Positions 17,785-25,466 of a stretch of DNA of 64,000 nt are shown one piece after another. Both the position numbers and the translations under genes were made by a program. This DNA is from Oscillospiraceae bacterium (GTDB lineage Bacteria; Bacillota; Clostridia; Oscillospirales; Ruminococcaceae): NCBI GenBank assembly GCA_021202155.1, contig JAJQDP010000001.1:1-64000 (forward strand). Reading direction: 5' to 3'. Under the pieces are notes generated by a model. The model did no database searches, was not told the origin of the DNA, and worked only from the letters and a program-made list of their open reading frames with translations. How positions within the stretch are numbered: the stretch's first letter is position 1; every line of letters starts with the position of its first letter.

Positions 17785-17813
17785 TTGAAAAATGCTTCGT
17801 AATATGGCACAAT
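17785..17813 (+). promoter_or_regulatory. Promoter of the kinase/PqqD/S26 unit
   Basis: TTGAAA (17785-17790), 17-bp spacer, CACAAT (17808-17813) with an extended TGG. The leader to the first start codon is about 70 nt and contains the terminator-like hairpin at 17841-17875. Confidence 0.6.
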
Positions 17814-17840
17814 ATAAGTTAGCTTAGTCTGACAGTCTGT

Positions 17841-17875
17841 GTCCTGCGGTCGGATTTGGTCGCAGGACGCTTTTT
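17841..17875 (+). terminator. Terminator-like hairpin inside the leader (possible attenuator)
   Basis: GTCCTGCG (17841-17848) pairs perfectly with CGCAGGAC (17861-17868), followed by GC and five T residues. It lies between the inferred promoter and the first gene, 15 bp before the start codon. It could therefore control read-through, or it could close an unseen short transcript. No small ORF with good initiation signals is visible before it. Confidence 0.65.
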
Positions 17876-17889
17876 GTGGAAGGGTAGTA

Positions 17890-18681
17890 ATGATGGACGT
17901 ATTTAATGTCGAGCTCGCAGGGCTCACAATTGAAGTGAAAAGCCGGTTTGAGTACTTAAGATGGTTCTGCCGGGATTATCTCTCGGAAAGTAAAACTCCC
18001 GATTTCTCGGTCTATGCCGAGGACTCAAAGCTCGAAGAGCTCCGGGAGTACAGCCCCGAGATGCGGGACGAATTTTTGGAGAGGGACGCCGTCTATTCGG
18101 CGATAGCCTCAAAGCTCCCGTATCATGACAGAGTCGCGCTCCACGGCGCGTGCATCTCGTATAAGGGCAAGGGCTATCTCTTCACCGCCGCGAGCGGGAC
18201 GGGAAAGTCGACTCACATCGGTCTCTGGAAGAGGTACTTGGGCGACGACGTCGGAATCGTGAACGGCGACAAGCCTATCTTCCATGTCAAGCCGGACGGC
18301 TCAATCCGTGCCTACGACACCCCATGGTGCGGCAAGGAAGGCTGGAACCGAAAGCATAGTGCCGACATGGCGGGAATCTGCTTTGTCAGAAGACTGGAAG
18401 AGCCGAGCAAGACCAACACCATCCGCCCTGTAGACCCGGAGGAGGCAATCTCGCTCATGCTCCGGCAGATGTTCCACCCATTTGATCCGGAGGCAACCGG
18501 ACTGATGCTCGGGCTGTTCGACGATATAATCACACAGCTTCCGCTCTGGCTCTTGGAGTGCGACATCTCTGAGGAAGCGGTGAAGACGAGCTTTGAAGCC
18601 CTCACCGGCGAGAAATATGTCAGAGCAGAAAAAGAGACAACAATAGAAGAAATAAACAAGCAATGGAGGATGCCAAAATGA
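17890..18681 (+). CDS. HPr-kinase-like / small PEPCK-fold ATPase
   Basis: A 263-aa protein with a C-terminal-HprK-like P-loop fold: LHGACI (84-89), P-loop ASGTGKSTHIGLW (101-113), then VNGDKPIF (124-131) and DTPWCGKEGW (143-152). Databases often label this group ATP-dependent PEP carboxykinase, but it is too short to be one. Related kinases in lasso-peptide clusters phosphorylate a precursor Ser, always beside PqqD-like recognition proteins. Here it overlaps a PqqD-like gene by 4 bp. The open frame extends to 17839, but the ATG at 17890 follows GGAAGGG. The substrate is unknown. Confidence 0.8.
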   Translation: MMDVFNVELAGLTIEVKSRFEYLRWFCRDYLSESKTPDFSVYAEDSKLEELREYSPEMRDEFLERDAVYSAIASKLPYHDRVALHGACISYKGKGYLFTAASGTGKSTHIGLWKRYLGDDVGIVNGDKPIFHVKPDGSIRAYDTPWCGKEGWNRKHSADMAGICFVRRLEEPSKTNTIRPVDPEEAISLMLRQMFHPFDPEATGLMLGLFDDIITQLPLWLLECDISEEAVKTSFEALTGEKYVRAEKETTIEEINKQWRMPK

Positions 18682-18956
18682 AAATCAAGGAAGGCTTTAT
18701 CATAAGAAAGGTTGCGGGAAAGTACGTCGTCGTCGCTACCGGCGAGGCAAGTAAGAGCTTCCACGGAATGGTCAAACTGAACGAGACCGCCAAAATCATC
18801 TGGGAGGGCTTGGCAAACGGCAAGATCCCCGACGAAATCACCGATGAGCTCGCTAAGTTAAATAATGCCGAGACTGAGGAAGACCGCAAGAAAATCTATG
18901 ACGATGTCCAGTCTATGATTAAAGAGATGCAGGACGCCGGATTCTTAGTAGACTGA
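18678..18956 (+). CDS. PqqD-like peptide-recognition protein
   Basis: A 92-aa protein with the PqqD winged-helix pattern: an N-terminal beta hairpin (GFIIRKVAGKYVVVATG), a LNETAKIIWEGL helix where the final Leu/Trp contacts the leader peptide in known members, and a closing DDVQSMIKEMQDAGFLVD helix. Such proteins are RiPP recognition elements that bind precursor leaders for a modifying enzyme. The ATG at 18678 follows GGAGG by 8 nt and overlaps the kinase stop (ATGA), so the two proteins are likely made in equal amounts. No precursor gene is visible nearby. Confidence 0.85.
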   Translation: MKIKEGFIIRKVAGKYVVVATGEASKSFHGMVKLNETAKIIWEGLANGKIPDEITDELAKLNNAETEEDRKKIYDDVQSMIKEMQDAGFLVD

Positions 18957-18966
18957 GCGGCTTGGT

Positions 18967-19425
18967 ATGGAGAACACAACAAGATTAGATGAACTTGAAA
19001 GCTCCGGCTTCATCGTCATCCCGATAAAGGGCGTCAGCATGAATCCGCTTCTCTATAGCTACTCCTCGCATGTTCTTATCGAGAAGCTTGAGGGGCGTCC
19101 CGAGATAAACGACGTGGTGCTCTATGTCCGTGATGACGGGACCCAGGTGCTTCATCGCGTCATGTCTTTTGACGGAGACGTGGCACTCATCCGCGGCGAC
19201 AACACCTATTCTTTGGAGAGAGTGCCGATTTCGGACATAAAGGGCGTTGCAAAGTCGTTCTGGAGAAGCGGCAAGGAGAATTCGCACGAAATTTCGGTGG
19301 ATGACCGGTCGTATAAGCTCTATGTCCGGTTCTGGAATTTCAGCTATCCCATAAGAAAGCTCTGGTTCAGGGCAAAGAACAAGCTCAAGCGGATAGTCAA
19401 GCGTATCATCCGAAAAGAGAATTAA
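18967..19425 (+). CDS. S24/S26 signal-peptidase-like protein
   Basis: A 152-aa protein with S26 boxes: KGVSMNPLL with candidate nucleophile Ser24, DVVLYV, QVLHRVM with His63, and IRGDNTYS with Asp78. The HRV and GDN pattern is that of the SipW/ER-type Ser-His peptidases rather than the Ser-Lys bacterial leader peptidase. No N-terminal membrane anchor is present; the C-terminus is very basic and ends in an amphipathic stretch rich in Arg and Lys. It sits 10 bp after the PqqD-like gene. It may mature or export the target of the kinase/PqqD pair, which is inference. Confidence 0.75.
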   Translation: MENTTRLDELESSGFIVIPIKGVSMNPLLYSYSSHVLIEKLEGRPEINDVVLYVRDDGTQVLHRVMSFDGDVALIRGDNTYSLERVPISDIKGVAKSFWRSGKENSHEISVDDRSYKLYVRFWNFSYPIRKLWFRAKNKLKRIVKRIIRKEN

Positions 19426-19441
19426 GAAGGAATGTGGAAGT

Positions 19442-20395
19442 ATGGAGAGTCATGTAAGAAGAAATATAGTTTTCGCGCTGTTGTCGGTTGCTGTCTTAGC
19501 GGTTTTCATCTTTTTGGTGTACAACTACAGCATTGAAAGCTCCGACGCGAAGAGCCGCCTTGAAGCGGCTGTCGCCGAGGCAAAGGTCTATGAGGATGAG
19601 GTCACCAAGCTCAAGAGGAGCATCACCTCCGCGGCAGACGCCCTCTCAGACACCGCCGGAACTGCACGGTTTGTTATCGGCTATGTAATTTACTCCGAGG
19701 ATGACATATCATTTGCCGAGGAGCAAGGCTTGCAGTATGGATTTGACCCGGCTTTGGTAATAGATTGCGTCGGAAATCTTGTAGAACTTGAGGCTTTGGC
19801 ATCGGTCGCGGCGTCATCCGGTCATGAAATCATGCTCACTGCGTCGGTGTTCACTCCCGAATACAACGAGACGGTCATCTCACTTCTTGACTACATGTCG
19901 GAAGAGGGGATTGAATGCTCCGACATCTTCCTTCTGAGAAGCGATTACTATTCGAGCTCATCTGTAGACCTCGTCATTTCTGACGGCTTCGCTGGGTACA
20001 CCGTCTATAATTCAACCCCGACCTCCGGAATAACCGATGAAGGCTACATCACGTTCGACTATTCCTACCTGACGGTAGACAGTACCTCCTATACAAGATT
20101 CAGCTCGTCCTATACAAACGTGGCATCGATGGTCGTTGCTGTGGATATGGATTCAATTCGCACTGGGACGCTCACAGAGGCTTTTGTCTCAAAGCTTCTC
20201 AGCACCTTGTCATCATATGCAGAGAACGACGACTGCGAGTTTTCGAGTATTTCTGACGTCACCGAGAGCCTTTTGACAGACGCCGAGTCGATGGATGACC
20301 GCATCGCCGAATACGAAGCCTATGCCGCAGAGTGCCAGGCAAGGATTGACGAGCTTGAGGAGATAATAGCCGAAATCTATGCCGGGGTCGATTGA
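19442..20395 (+). CDS. Membrane-anchored coiled-coil protein, unknown function
   Basis: A 317-aa protein not recognised with certainty. One membrane segment at about 10-30 is followed by a heptad-rich coiled coil (about 35-70), a globular middle and a second coiled coil at about 280-313. The middle (about 78-265) has alternating strands and helices with GYVIYSEDD, ALVIDCVGN and GHEIMLTASVF, loosely like a NodB/polysaccharide-deacetylase barrel that lacks the metal-binding His and Asp set. It would face outside the cell. It is the last gene of the kinase/PqqD/S26 unit, 16 bp after the peptidase gene, and ends at a terminator. Confidence 0.7.
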   Translation: MESHVRRNIVFALLSVAVLAVFIFLVYNYSIESSDAKSRLEAAVAEAKVYEDEVTKLKRSITSAADALSDTAGTARFVIGYVIYSEDDISFAEEQGLQYGFDPALVIDCVGNLVELEALASVAASSGHEIMLTASVFTPEYNETVISLLDYMSEEGIECSDIFLLRSDYYSSSSVDLVISDGFAGYTVYNSTPTSGITDEGYITFDYSYLTVDSTSYTRFSSSYTNVASMVVAVDMDSIRTGTLTEAFVSKLLSTLSSYAENDDCEFSSISDVTESLLTDAESMDDRIAEYEAYAAECQARIDELEEIIAEIYAGVD

Positions 20396-20428
20396 TAACC
20401 GGCTCTTAAGAAAATATCACACAAATTC

Positions 20429-20471
20429 AAGCCTTATTTCTCAGATTTCTGGAAATGAGGCTTTGTTTTTT
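20429..20471 (+). terminator. Terminator of the kinase/PqqD/S26 unit
   Basis: AAGCCTTATTTC (20429-20440) pairs with GAAATGAGGCTT (20452-20463), 12 bp with one G-U, followed by TGTTTTTT. Confidence 0.9.
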
Positions 20472-20482
20472 AGAATAATAAG

Positions 20483-20511
20483 TTGATTTTTGTCTGAAAA
20501 AGTGGTATACT
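20483..20511 (+). promoter_or_regulatory. Promoter of the P-type ATPase gene
   Basis: TTGATT (20483-20488), 17-bp spacer, TATACT (20506-20511) with extended TGG. It immediately follows the upstream terminator. No obvious metal-responsive operator palindrome is seen. Confidence 0.75.
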
Positions 20512-20534
20512 CTATAGAAATAAGGGGTGATATT

Positions 20535-22571
20535 ATGGAAACGAAAAAGGTCGTTTCAAATTCCGTCAGGAATCCGGGCAGAGAAAAAAGCTCCGTTTCT
20601 ATAGGCAAAATTGTCGGAGTGGCTGTGCTGACGCTCGCGCTCATGTATCTTGCCGGAGTTAGGGCGTTCGGTCTTCCGATGCCTGGTTTAAGCGAGAACG
20701 TTGCGATTATGACGCTTGTGAGACTCGTGCTTTTTGTCCCGATATTGATTTTAGCAAAAGAGATGTATGTCTTCGGGTGTGAAAGACTTATCCGGTTCAA
20801 CCCGAACATAGAAAGCCTTGCGGTGATTGCAACAGGGCTTGCAGCAGTCACGTCGCTGTACTCTCTTGTTATGGTGGTAATCGGTCGCGAGGATTATGCC
20901 GACAGAATCCACTTTGAAGCCTGCGCCGTAATAATTCTCTTCATGATGGCAAGCAAGTATCTTGAGGAGAAGATGAATAAGTCAAGAGGTTCAACCGCCG
21001 ACAAGCTCAGTGAGCTTTTCCCGGATAGCACGACCGTTGTCAGAAACAATGTTGAGAGCTCAGTCCCCGTCTCGGATATATCCGTCGGAGATTTCGTCCT
21101 GATACAGCCCGGCGAGAGCTTTCCCTGTGACGGTACCGTTGTTTCCGGAAGAGCAGGTGTTGACGAAAGCCTATTTACCGGCGAAGCCTTGCCGGTAGAA
21201 AAGAATGCAGAGGACGCTGTTTTCGCGGGAACTGTCTGCCGGAGCGGCTTCATAACCATCAGGGCTGAAAGCCTTGGGGACGACACCAATCTCGGCAAGA
21301 TGATTTTAGCCGCCAAAAATGCCGAATCGGTGAAGAGCACCGATTCAAAGGTCTACACCCACATGCAGAGAAACGAGAGAGTTTACTCACTTTGCGCAGT
21401 CGGAATTTCAGTTTTGGTCTTCTTCATCTGGCTTATGGCTTCAAAGGATTTTGGACGCTCCCTTGAGGCACTTGAGAGAATGCTTCTCACCGCGTGTCCC
21501 TGCGCTGTGGGGTTTGCGATTCCGTTCGCAGTGAACGCCGCTGTTTCAAGAGGCGAGCGGGAGGGCGTCGTCTACAAGAGCCCATCCGCACTTGAGAAGA
21601 TTGAGTCGATAAACACCGTTGTAATGGACAAGACCGGCGTCATAACCGTCGGAAAGCCGTTTGTCACCGACGTAATCCCGTTTGGGACGGACGCTGTTGA
21701 GGTTGTGCTGATAGCGTCCTCCCTTGAATCACACTCAACCCATCCGATAGCTTCTGCGGTTCTGGATTATGCCAGGAAAAACGACATTGAGCCGATGGAC
21801 TGTGACGTTTTCGAGTCGGTCGAGGGCTTTGGAGTCAAGGGCGTCATCGATGAGGACAGCGTTTCTGTCGGAAGAGCCGATGCCATCTTCACAGGCGATT
21901 TTGAGGGCTACGCCACCGTCTGCCAGCCGCTTACTGAACAGGGCAAAACGATAGCCGCTGTCACCAAAAACGGCTCGCCGATTGGAGTCATCGCTTTCCA
22001 GGACAAACTTAAGCCGACAAGTAAAGCAGGAGTCGAACGCCTTGCAAAGCTTGGCATAAGAACAATAATGGTGACCGGCGACAGCCAGGGAACGGGAAAA
22101 TCGGTTGCTGAGGAAATCGGAGTTTATGACCACGCCGAGAATGTCACCCCCTCCCAGAAGGCTGAGATGATTCGCAAGCTCCGTTATGGCGGAAGAACCG
22201 TTGCGATGATAGGGGACAGCTCGAACGATGCTCTTGCCCTTGCCGCCGCAGACGTCGCAATTTCGATGAAGGACGGCTCCGATGTCGCTCTTGAAGCCTC
22301 GGATATAGTTCTTTTGAAGAACGACCTCCGCGATGCCTCAATCGCCGTGAGAATTTCGTCGGAGACCAAAAAGACCATCTCCTCGAACTTCCTCTTCGGA
22401 ATGGTCTTCAATGCAGTAACCGTCCCGATAATGGCTTTCTCGCCGCTCTTCATCCAGAACCCGACCATCGACGCCTTCATCTGCACCGTCTGCCTCGCCG
22501 TCTCCACCGTCGCCGTCCTCTTCAATAGCGTCCGCATAAAAAAGATGGACCTGACCGCGACAAAGGATTGA
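20535..22571 (+). CDS. Atypical P1B-type (heavy-metal) ATPase
   Basis: A 678-aa P-type ATPase of the metal-exporting P1B group. It has TGEA (215-218), the intramembrane CPC metal site (321-323), the phosphorylated Asp365 in MDKTG, the P1B-specific SxxxHP motif (SHSTHP) and TGDSQGTGKSVA. Oddities: the usual DKTGTLT reads DKTGVIT, GDGINDAPAL reads GDSSNDALAL, the N-terminal metal-binding HMA domain is absent, and the copper-type YN/MxxSS signatures of the last membrane helices are degenerate (FN, no MxxSS). The metal may therefore not be copper. The ATG at 20535 follows AAGGGGTG. Confidence 0.85.
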   Translation: METKKVVSNSVRNPGREKSSVSIGKIVGVAVLTLALMYLAGVRAFGLPMPGLSENVAIMTLVRLVLFVPILILAKEMYVFGCERLIRFNPNIESLAVIATGLAAVTSLYSLVMVVIGREDYADRIHFEACAVIILFMMASKYLEEKMNKSRGSTADKLSELFPDSTTVVRNNVESSVPVSDISVGDFVLIQPGESFPCDGTVVSGRAGVDESLFTGEALPVEKNAEDAVFAGTVCRSGFITIRAESLGDDTNLGKMILAAKNAESVKSTDSKVYTHMQRNERVYSLCAVGISVLVFFIWLMASKDFGRSLEALERMLLTACPCAVGFAIPFAVNAAVSRGEREGVVYKSPSALEKIESINTVVMDKTGVITVGKPFVTDVIPFGTDAVEVVLIASSLESHSTHPIASAVLDYARKNDIEPMDCDVFESVEGFGVKGVIDEDSVSVGRADAIFTGDFEGYATVCQPLTEQGKTIAAVTKNGSPIGVIAFQDKLKPTSKAGVERLAKLGIRTIMVTGDSQGTGKSVAEEIGVYDHAENVTPSQKAEMIRKLRYGGRTVAMIGDSSNDALALAAADVAISMKDGSDVALEASDIVLLKNDLRDASIAVRISSETKKTISSNFLFGMVFNAVTVPIMAFSPLFIQNPTIDAFICTVCLAVSTVAVLFNSVRIKKMDLTATKD

Positions 22572-22584
22572 TAACCTAAGTTAT

Positions 22585-22613
22585 AAAAAATCCCTCCCGG
22601 AATTCTGGGAGGG
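22585..22613. terminator. Bidirectional terminator between the ATPase gene and folA
   Basis: CCCTCCC (22592-22598) and GGGAGGG (22607-22613) with an 8-nt loop. Six A residues at 22585-22590 give a U-tract for the minus-strand thyA-folA transcript; TATTTCT follows on the plus strand. Confidence 0.85.
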
Positions 22614-22628
22614 TATTTCTATGCTAAT

Positions 22629-23099
22629 TCAAATCCTCTTATACCTGACCTGCCTGAACCTGACTCCGTCATCCTCGCCCTCGGCTGATACCTCAGCTTG
22701 ATATTTCATCTTATCAAACTCCGGGAAGAAGGCATCCACATCGGGGCATTCGGCATCTATTTCGGTGAGGACGAGCTCATCCGCAAGCTCTATTGCCTGC
22801 GAATATATCTGCGCTCCGCCGATAACACAGCAGTTGTGGTCGCATAGATTTAGTGCTTCCTCAAGTGAACCTGCAATCTCAACACCGTCAATCCTGAGGC
22901 TATGATCCCTCGAAATGACGATATTCCGCCGCTTCGGGAGGGGTCTTCCGATGGAAAGATAGGTGAGCCTGCCCATGACGACCGTCTGCCCCATAGTTTC
23001 TGTTCTGAAGAGCTTCATGTCAGTCGGAAGATGCCAGATAAGCGAATTGTTTTTCCCGAGCTCGCGGTTCTTGCCGACAGCCGCAACAATCTTAATCAT
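22629..23099 (-). CDS. folA: Dihydrofolate reductase
   Basis: Reduces dihydrofolate to tetrahydrofolate with NADPH, regenerating the cofactor oxidised by thymidylate synthase. The 156-aa protein starts IKIVAAVGKNRELGKNNSLIWHLP, the canonical DHFR N-terminus, and has MGRLTYLSIGRPLPKRRNIVISR and VIGGAQIYSQA. The ATG at 23099 follows GAGGGGG by 7 nt; the TTG at 23105 lies within the spacing and is rejected. It lies 12 bp after thyA in the same operon. Confidence 0.95.
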   Translation of the reverse strand: MIKIVAAVGKNRELGKNNSLIWHLPTDMKLFRTETMGQTVVMGRLTYLSIGRPLPKRRNIVISRDHSLRIDGVEIAGSLEEALNLCDHNCCVIGGAQIYSQAIELADELVLTEIDAECPDVDAFFPEFDKMKYQAEVSAEGEDDGVRFRQVRYKRI

Positions 23100-23111
23100 G
23101 ACCAATCCCCC

Positions 23112-24017
23112 TCACTGCGCGATAGGGAATGAAATCTTCCCCATGTGTCTGTAGTCAATGAGCTTGACATCTTTAAGCTCAGCCGAGTTGTCGAAGCTGT
23201 AGAAGTCAGAAACCTCTGGATTCAGCCAAAGCTTGGGGGAGGGGTAGCCTCCGCCGTTCTCATCATAGCGTCTTATCTGCTCGTCTACGCCGGAAATCTG
23301 GTTGACATAGATGTGAGCGTCCTTTATCGACCAGTCCAGTGTACCCGGCTTCAAGCCAGTAACCTGCGCCAACATGCTAAGAAGGACCGAGTACTGTGTC
23401 ACATTGAACGGAAGACCCAAGGGAACATCACAGCTTCTCTGGTGAACCCAGGCGTTGAGCTTCCCGTCAGTAACGTCCCACTCACTGCTCCACACGCAGG
23501 AGGGCAGAACCGCAGTATCAAGATAATCATTCTGCCAGAGTGACATGACCATCCGCCTGTCTGTCTGATTTGTTTTGAGCTTAGTTATGAGCTCGTCAAT
23601 CAGCCCGAATTTACGCACTATCCAGCCGTAGGCAGTTCCAATAGTGTGCGCCCACTCCTTGCCGAATTCTTTTCTTATCTCTTTTCTGACAAGCCCGCCA
23701 TTTCCGTCGGGAACCATCTGAGTGGCTACCCAGAAGCCATCCTCGTCAATTTCCCATTCGTTCCAGATGTTGACGTTGCGGTCTCTCAGCCATCTCACAT
23801 CGTTCGACTGCGCCTGATAAATCCATAGCATCTCCAGAACCGCTTGCCGGATAAAAAGCTGTTTGGTAGTTAAGATAGGGAACTCCTCGCCAATATCAAG
23901 CGAAAAGTGCCAGGAAGGAATTTTTACCGAGTTGACACCGGTGCGGTTGCAGACCTCGATTCCATCAGCTCTGATTTTCTTCAGAAGTCGGACATATTCA
24001 TCGTCCCACATTGACAT
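23112..24017 (-). CDS. thyA: Thymidylate synthase
   Basis: Methylates dUMP to dTMP with methylene-tetrahydrofolate. The 301-aa protein retains the catalytic Cys (AVLPSCVW), the dUMP-binding HQRSCDVPLGLPFNVTQYSVL stretch (split over function as RS, D and N contacts) and DAHIYVNQ near the C-terminus. The segment around the catalytic Cys (SCVWSSEW in place of PCHxxYQF) marks a divergent subgroup. The ATG at 24017 follows GGAGG by 8 nt; the in-frame extension to 24071 is not family-like. The thyA-folA pairing recycles folate. Confidence 0.93.
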   Translation of the reverse strand: MSMWDDEYVRLLKKIRADGIEVCNRTGVNSVKIPSWHFSLDIGEEFPILTTKQLFIRQAVLEMLWIYQAQSNDVRWLRDRNVNIWNEWEIDEDGFWVATQMVPDGNGGLVRKEIRKEFGKEWAHTIGTAYGWIVRKFGLIDELITKLKTNQTDRRMVMSLWQNDYLDTAVLPSCVWSSEWDVTDGKLNAWVHQRSCDVPLGLPFNVTQYSVLLSMLAQVTGLKPGTLDWSIKDAHIYVNQISGVDEQIRRYDENGGGYPSPKLWLNPEVSDFYSFDNSAELKDVKLIDYRHMGKISFPIAQ

Positions 24018-24042
24018 AGTGCACACCTCCAAATCTATGATA

Positions 24043-24071
24043 ATTATAGCATGACCGGGCAATAAAAGCAA
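24043..24071 (-). promoter_or_regulatory. thyA-folA promoter
   Basis: On the minus strand TTGCTT (24071-24066), 17-bp spacer, TATAAT (24048-24043) with extended TGC. Confidence 0.8.
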
Positions 24072-24143
24072 GACATAAGAATAATACTCTCTGTAAACCC
24101 TCGAAAAGTGTGATAAAAATTTGAGTTTTGTGCAAATTGCCTC

Positions 24144-24172
24144 TGGAATTTTGGTGAGAAATGTGCTATAAT
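24144..24172 (+). promoter_or_regulatory. carD promoter
   Basis: Weak -35 TGGAAT (24144-24149), 17-bp spacer, TATAAT (24167-24172) with extended TGC compensating for the poor -35. Confidence 0.65.
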
Positions 24173-24213
24173 TAACTCATAGTAATTGAATTTGAGACAG
24201 TAAAGAGGTAGTA

Positions 24214-24720
24214 ATGATGTTTTGCGTGGATGATTACGTTGTGTATGGCAACGAAGGCGTTTGCAAGGTTGAAGACATCGGCAAGCCCTCAATATCGTGG
24301 CTGGACAAGCAGAAGGAGTATTATACTCTTGTTCCTTTCTACAGAAAGGGCAAGATCTACACGCCGACCGATTCAACAATTCTTATGCGTAAGGTCATAT
24401 CGAAGGAAAACGCCGAGGCATTGATTTCAAGAATAACCGAGATAAGTCCGGCACTGGACGTCCCGAGGGACTCGAAGCTCGCCATGGAGTTCTACAAGTC
24501 ACTTGTCAAGACCCATGAGTGCGAGAAGCTCGTCAGCATTATCAAGCATGTTTTCGAGAAGCAGAGGACTCTTGTCGCCGAGAAGAAGAACGTTCCGGCA
24601 GTCGACCTGAGGTACATGAAGATAGCCGAAGACATGCTCTACGGCGAATTAGGCTTCGCCCTGAACATCAAACCCTCTGATGTCAGAGGATATATTATCC
24701 GCAGTTGCGAGATGGAGTAA
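24214..24720 (+). CDS. CarD-family transcriptional regulator
   Basis: CarD proteins bind the RNA polymerase beta subunit and stabilise open promoter complexes. The 168-aa product has the RNAP-interaction Tudor-like domain at the N-terminus (DYVVYGNEGVCKVEDIG, then YYTLVPFYRKGKIYTP, about residues 5-60), shared with the Mfd/TRCF RID. An all-helical DNA-binding C-terminal half follows. Its length is normal for Clostridial CarD-like proteins. It is transcribed alone with its own promoter and terminator. Confidence 0.85.
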   Translation: MMFCVDDYVVYGNEGVCKVEDIGKPSISWLDKQKEYYTLVPFYRKGKIYTPTDSTILMRKVISKENAEALISRITEISPALDVPRDSKLAMEFYKSLVKTHECEKLVSIIKHVFEKQRTLVAEKKNVPAVDLRYMKIAEDMLYGELGFALNIKPSDVRGYIIRSCEME

Positions 24721-24765
24721 CCCCTCCGGTAGCAGGTGCTCGCCCTTTGGGCTCGCACACCCCTC

Positions 24766-24980
24766 AGTCAGCCTTCGGCTGACAGCTCCCCTTTCAGGGG
24801 AGCCTTTTTGTATCTCGCACGAACTTTTGTGAGAATAAAAATAGCCTCCCTCTGAAATGAAGTTCGCAAGCGAACTTCCGGAGGGGGACCGCCGCACGAA
24901 GTGCGGTGGTGGAGGGGTGCGCCACGCAGTGGCGCGTCGCCCGCAGGGCGACAAATTACGCATTACGCATTACGCATTCC
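24766..24980. repeat. Cluster of triloop palindromes and ATTACGC tandem repeats
   Basis: This convergent carD/rlmH spacer holds several perfect hairpins: GTCAGCC-TTC-GGCTGAC (24766-24782), GAAGTTCGC-AA-GCGAACTTC (24859-24878), CCGCAC-GAA-GTGCGG (24892-24906), GCGCCAC-GCA-GTGGCGC (24919-24935) and GTCGCCC-GCA-GGGCGAC (24936-24952). Three ATTACGC units follow at 24955-24975. No ORF with a plausible start is present. The palindromes resemble extragenic repeats scattered in related Clostridial genomes. Confidence 0.8.
24785..24809 (+). terminator. carD terminator
   Basis: GCTCCCCT (24785-24792), TTC loop, AGGGGAGC (24796-24803), then C and five T residues. Confidence 0.9.
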
Positions 24981-24983
24981 TAA

Positions 24984-25466
24984 TTATTTATGATACCTAA
25001 CCCCGCCATTAATCGTCATCGCCCTATAAATCTGTTCACTGAGCACCACCCTTGCAAGCTGGTGCGGGAGCGTCATCCGCGACATCGAAATTCTCAGTTT
25101 GCAGGATTTCTTGACGCTGTCGGAAAGACCGTAAGAACTTCCTATAAAGAAATTTACTGACGAATAGCCGTTTACTCCGGCGGAATCAATCTCGCCGGCA
25201 AGCTCTTCGCTCGAAATAAGCTTTCCCTCGACGCACATGGCGATGTTGATTGAACCCTTCTTCTCAAGATACGGTTGCATGAGCTTCGCTTCACTCTGAA
25301 GTGCAGAGGCTATCTCGGCATCTGACGGATTGTCAGAAAGCCGCGACTCAGGAAGCTCAACTATCTCAAAATGAGCGAACCGCGAGATTCTTTTCGAGTA
25401 CTCCGCCACTGCTTCCCGCCAATAGCTTTCCTTAAGCTTCCCGACTGCGATTATCGAGATGTTCAT
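24984..25466 (-). CDS. rlmH: 23S rRNA (pseudouridine-1915-N3)-methyltransferase
   Basis: A SPOUT methyltransferase that modifies pseudouridine 1915 of helix 69 in 23S rRNA. The 160-aa length is exactly family-typical. It begins ISIIAVGKLKESYWREAVAEY and ends with the knot region FFIGSSYGLSDSV, then SRMTLPHQLARVVLSEQIYRA and GGVRYHK. Its start ATG shares one base with the stop of walJ, so the two genes are translated together. walJ-rlmH adjacency is common in Firmicutes. Confidence 0.96.
   Translation of the reverse strand: MNISIIAVGKLKESYWREAVAEYSKRISRFAHFEIVELPESRLSDNPSDAEIASALQSEAKLMQPYLEKKGSINIAMCVEGKLISSEELAGEIDSAGVNGYSSVNFFIGSSYGLSDSVKKSCKLRISMSRMTLPHQLARVVLSEQIYRAMTINGGVRYHK

Noticed and set aside
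17618-17875. Possible RiPP precursor peptide before the kinase gene
   Set aside because: No short ORF with a ribosome binding site and start codon was found in either strand of this leader region.
24720-24983. CRISPR-like array in the palindrome cluster
   Set aside because: The hairpins differ in sequence and there are no regular repeats with unique spacers of constant length.
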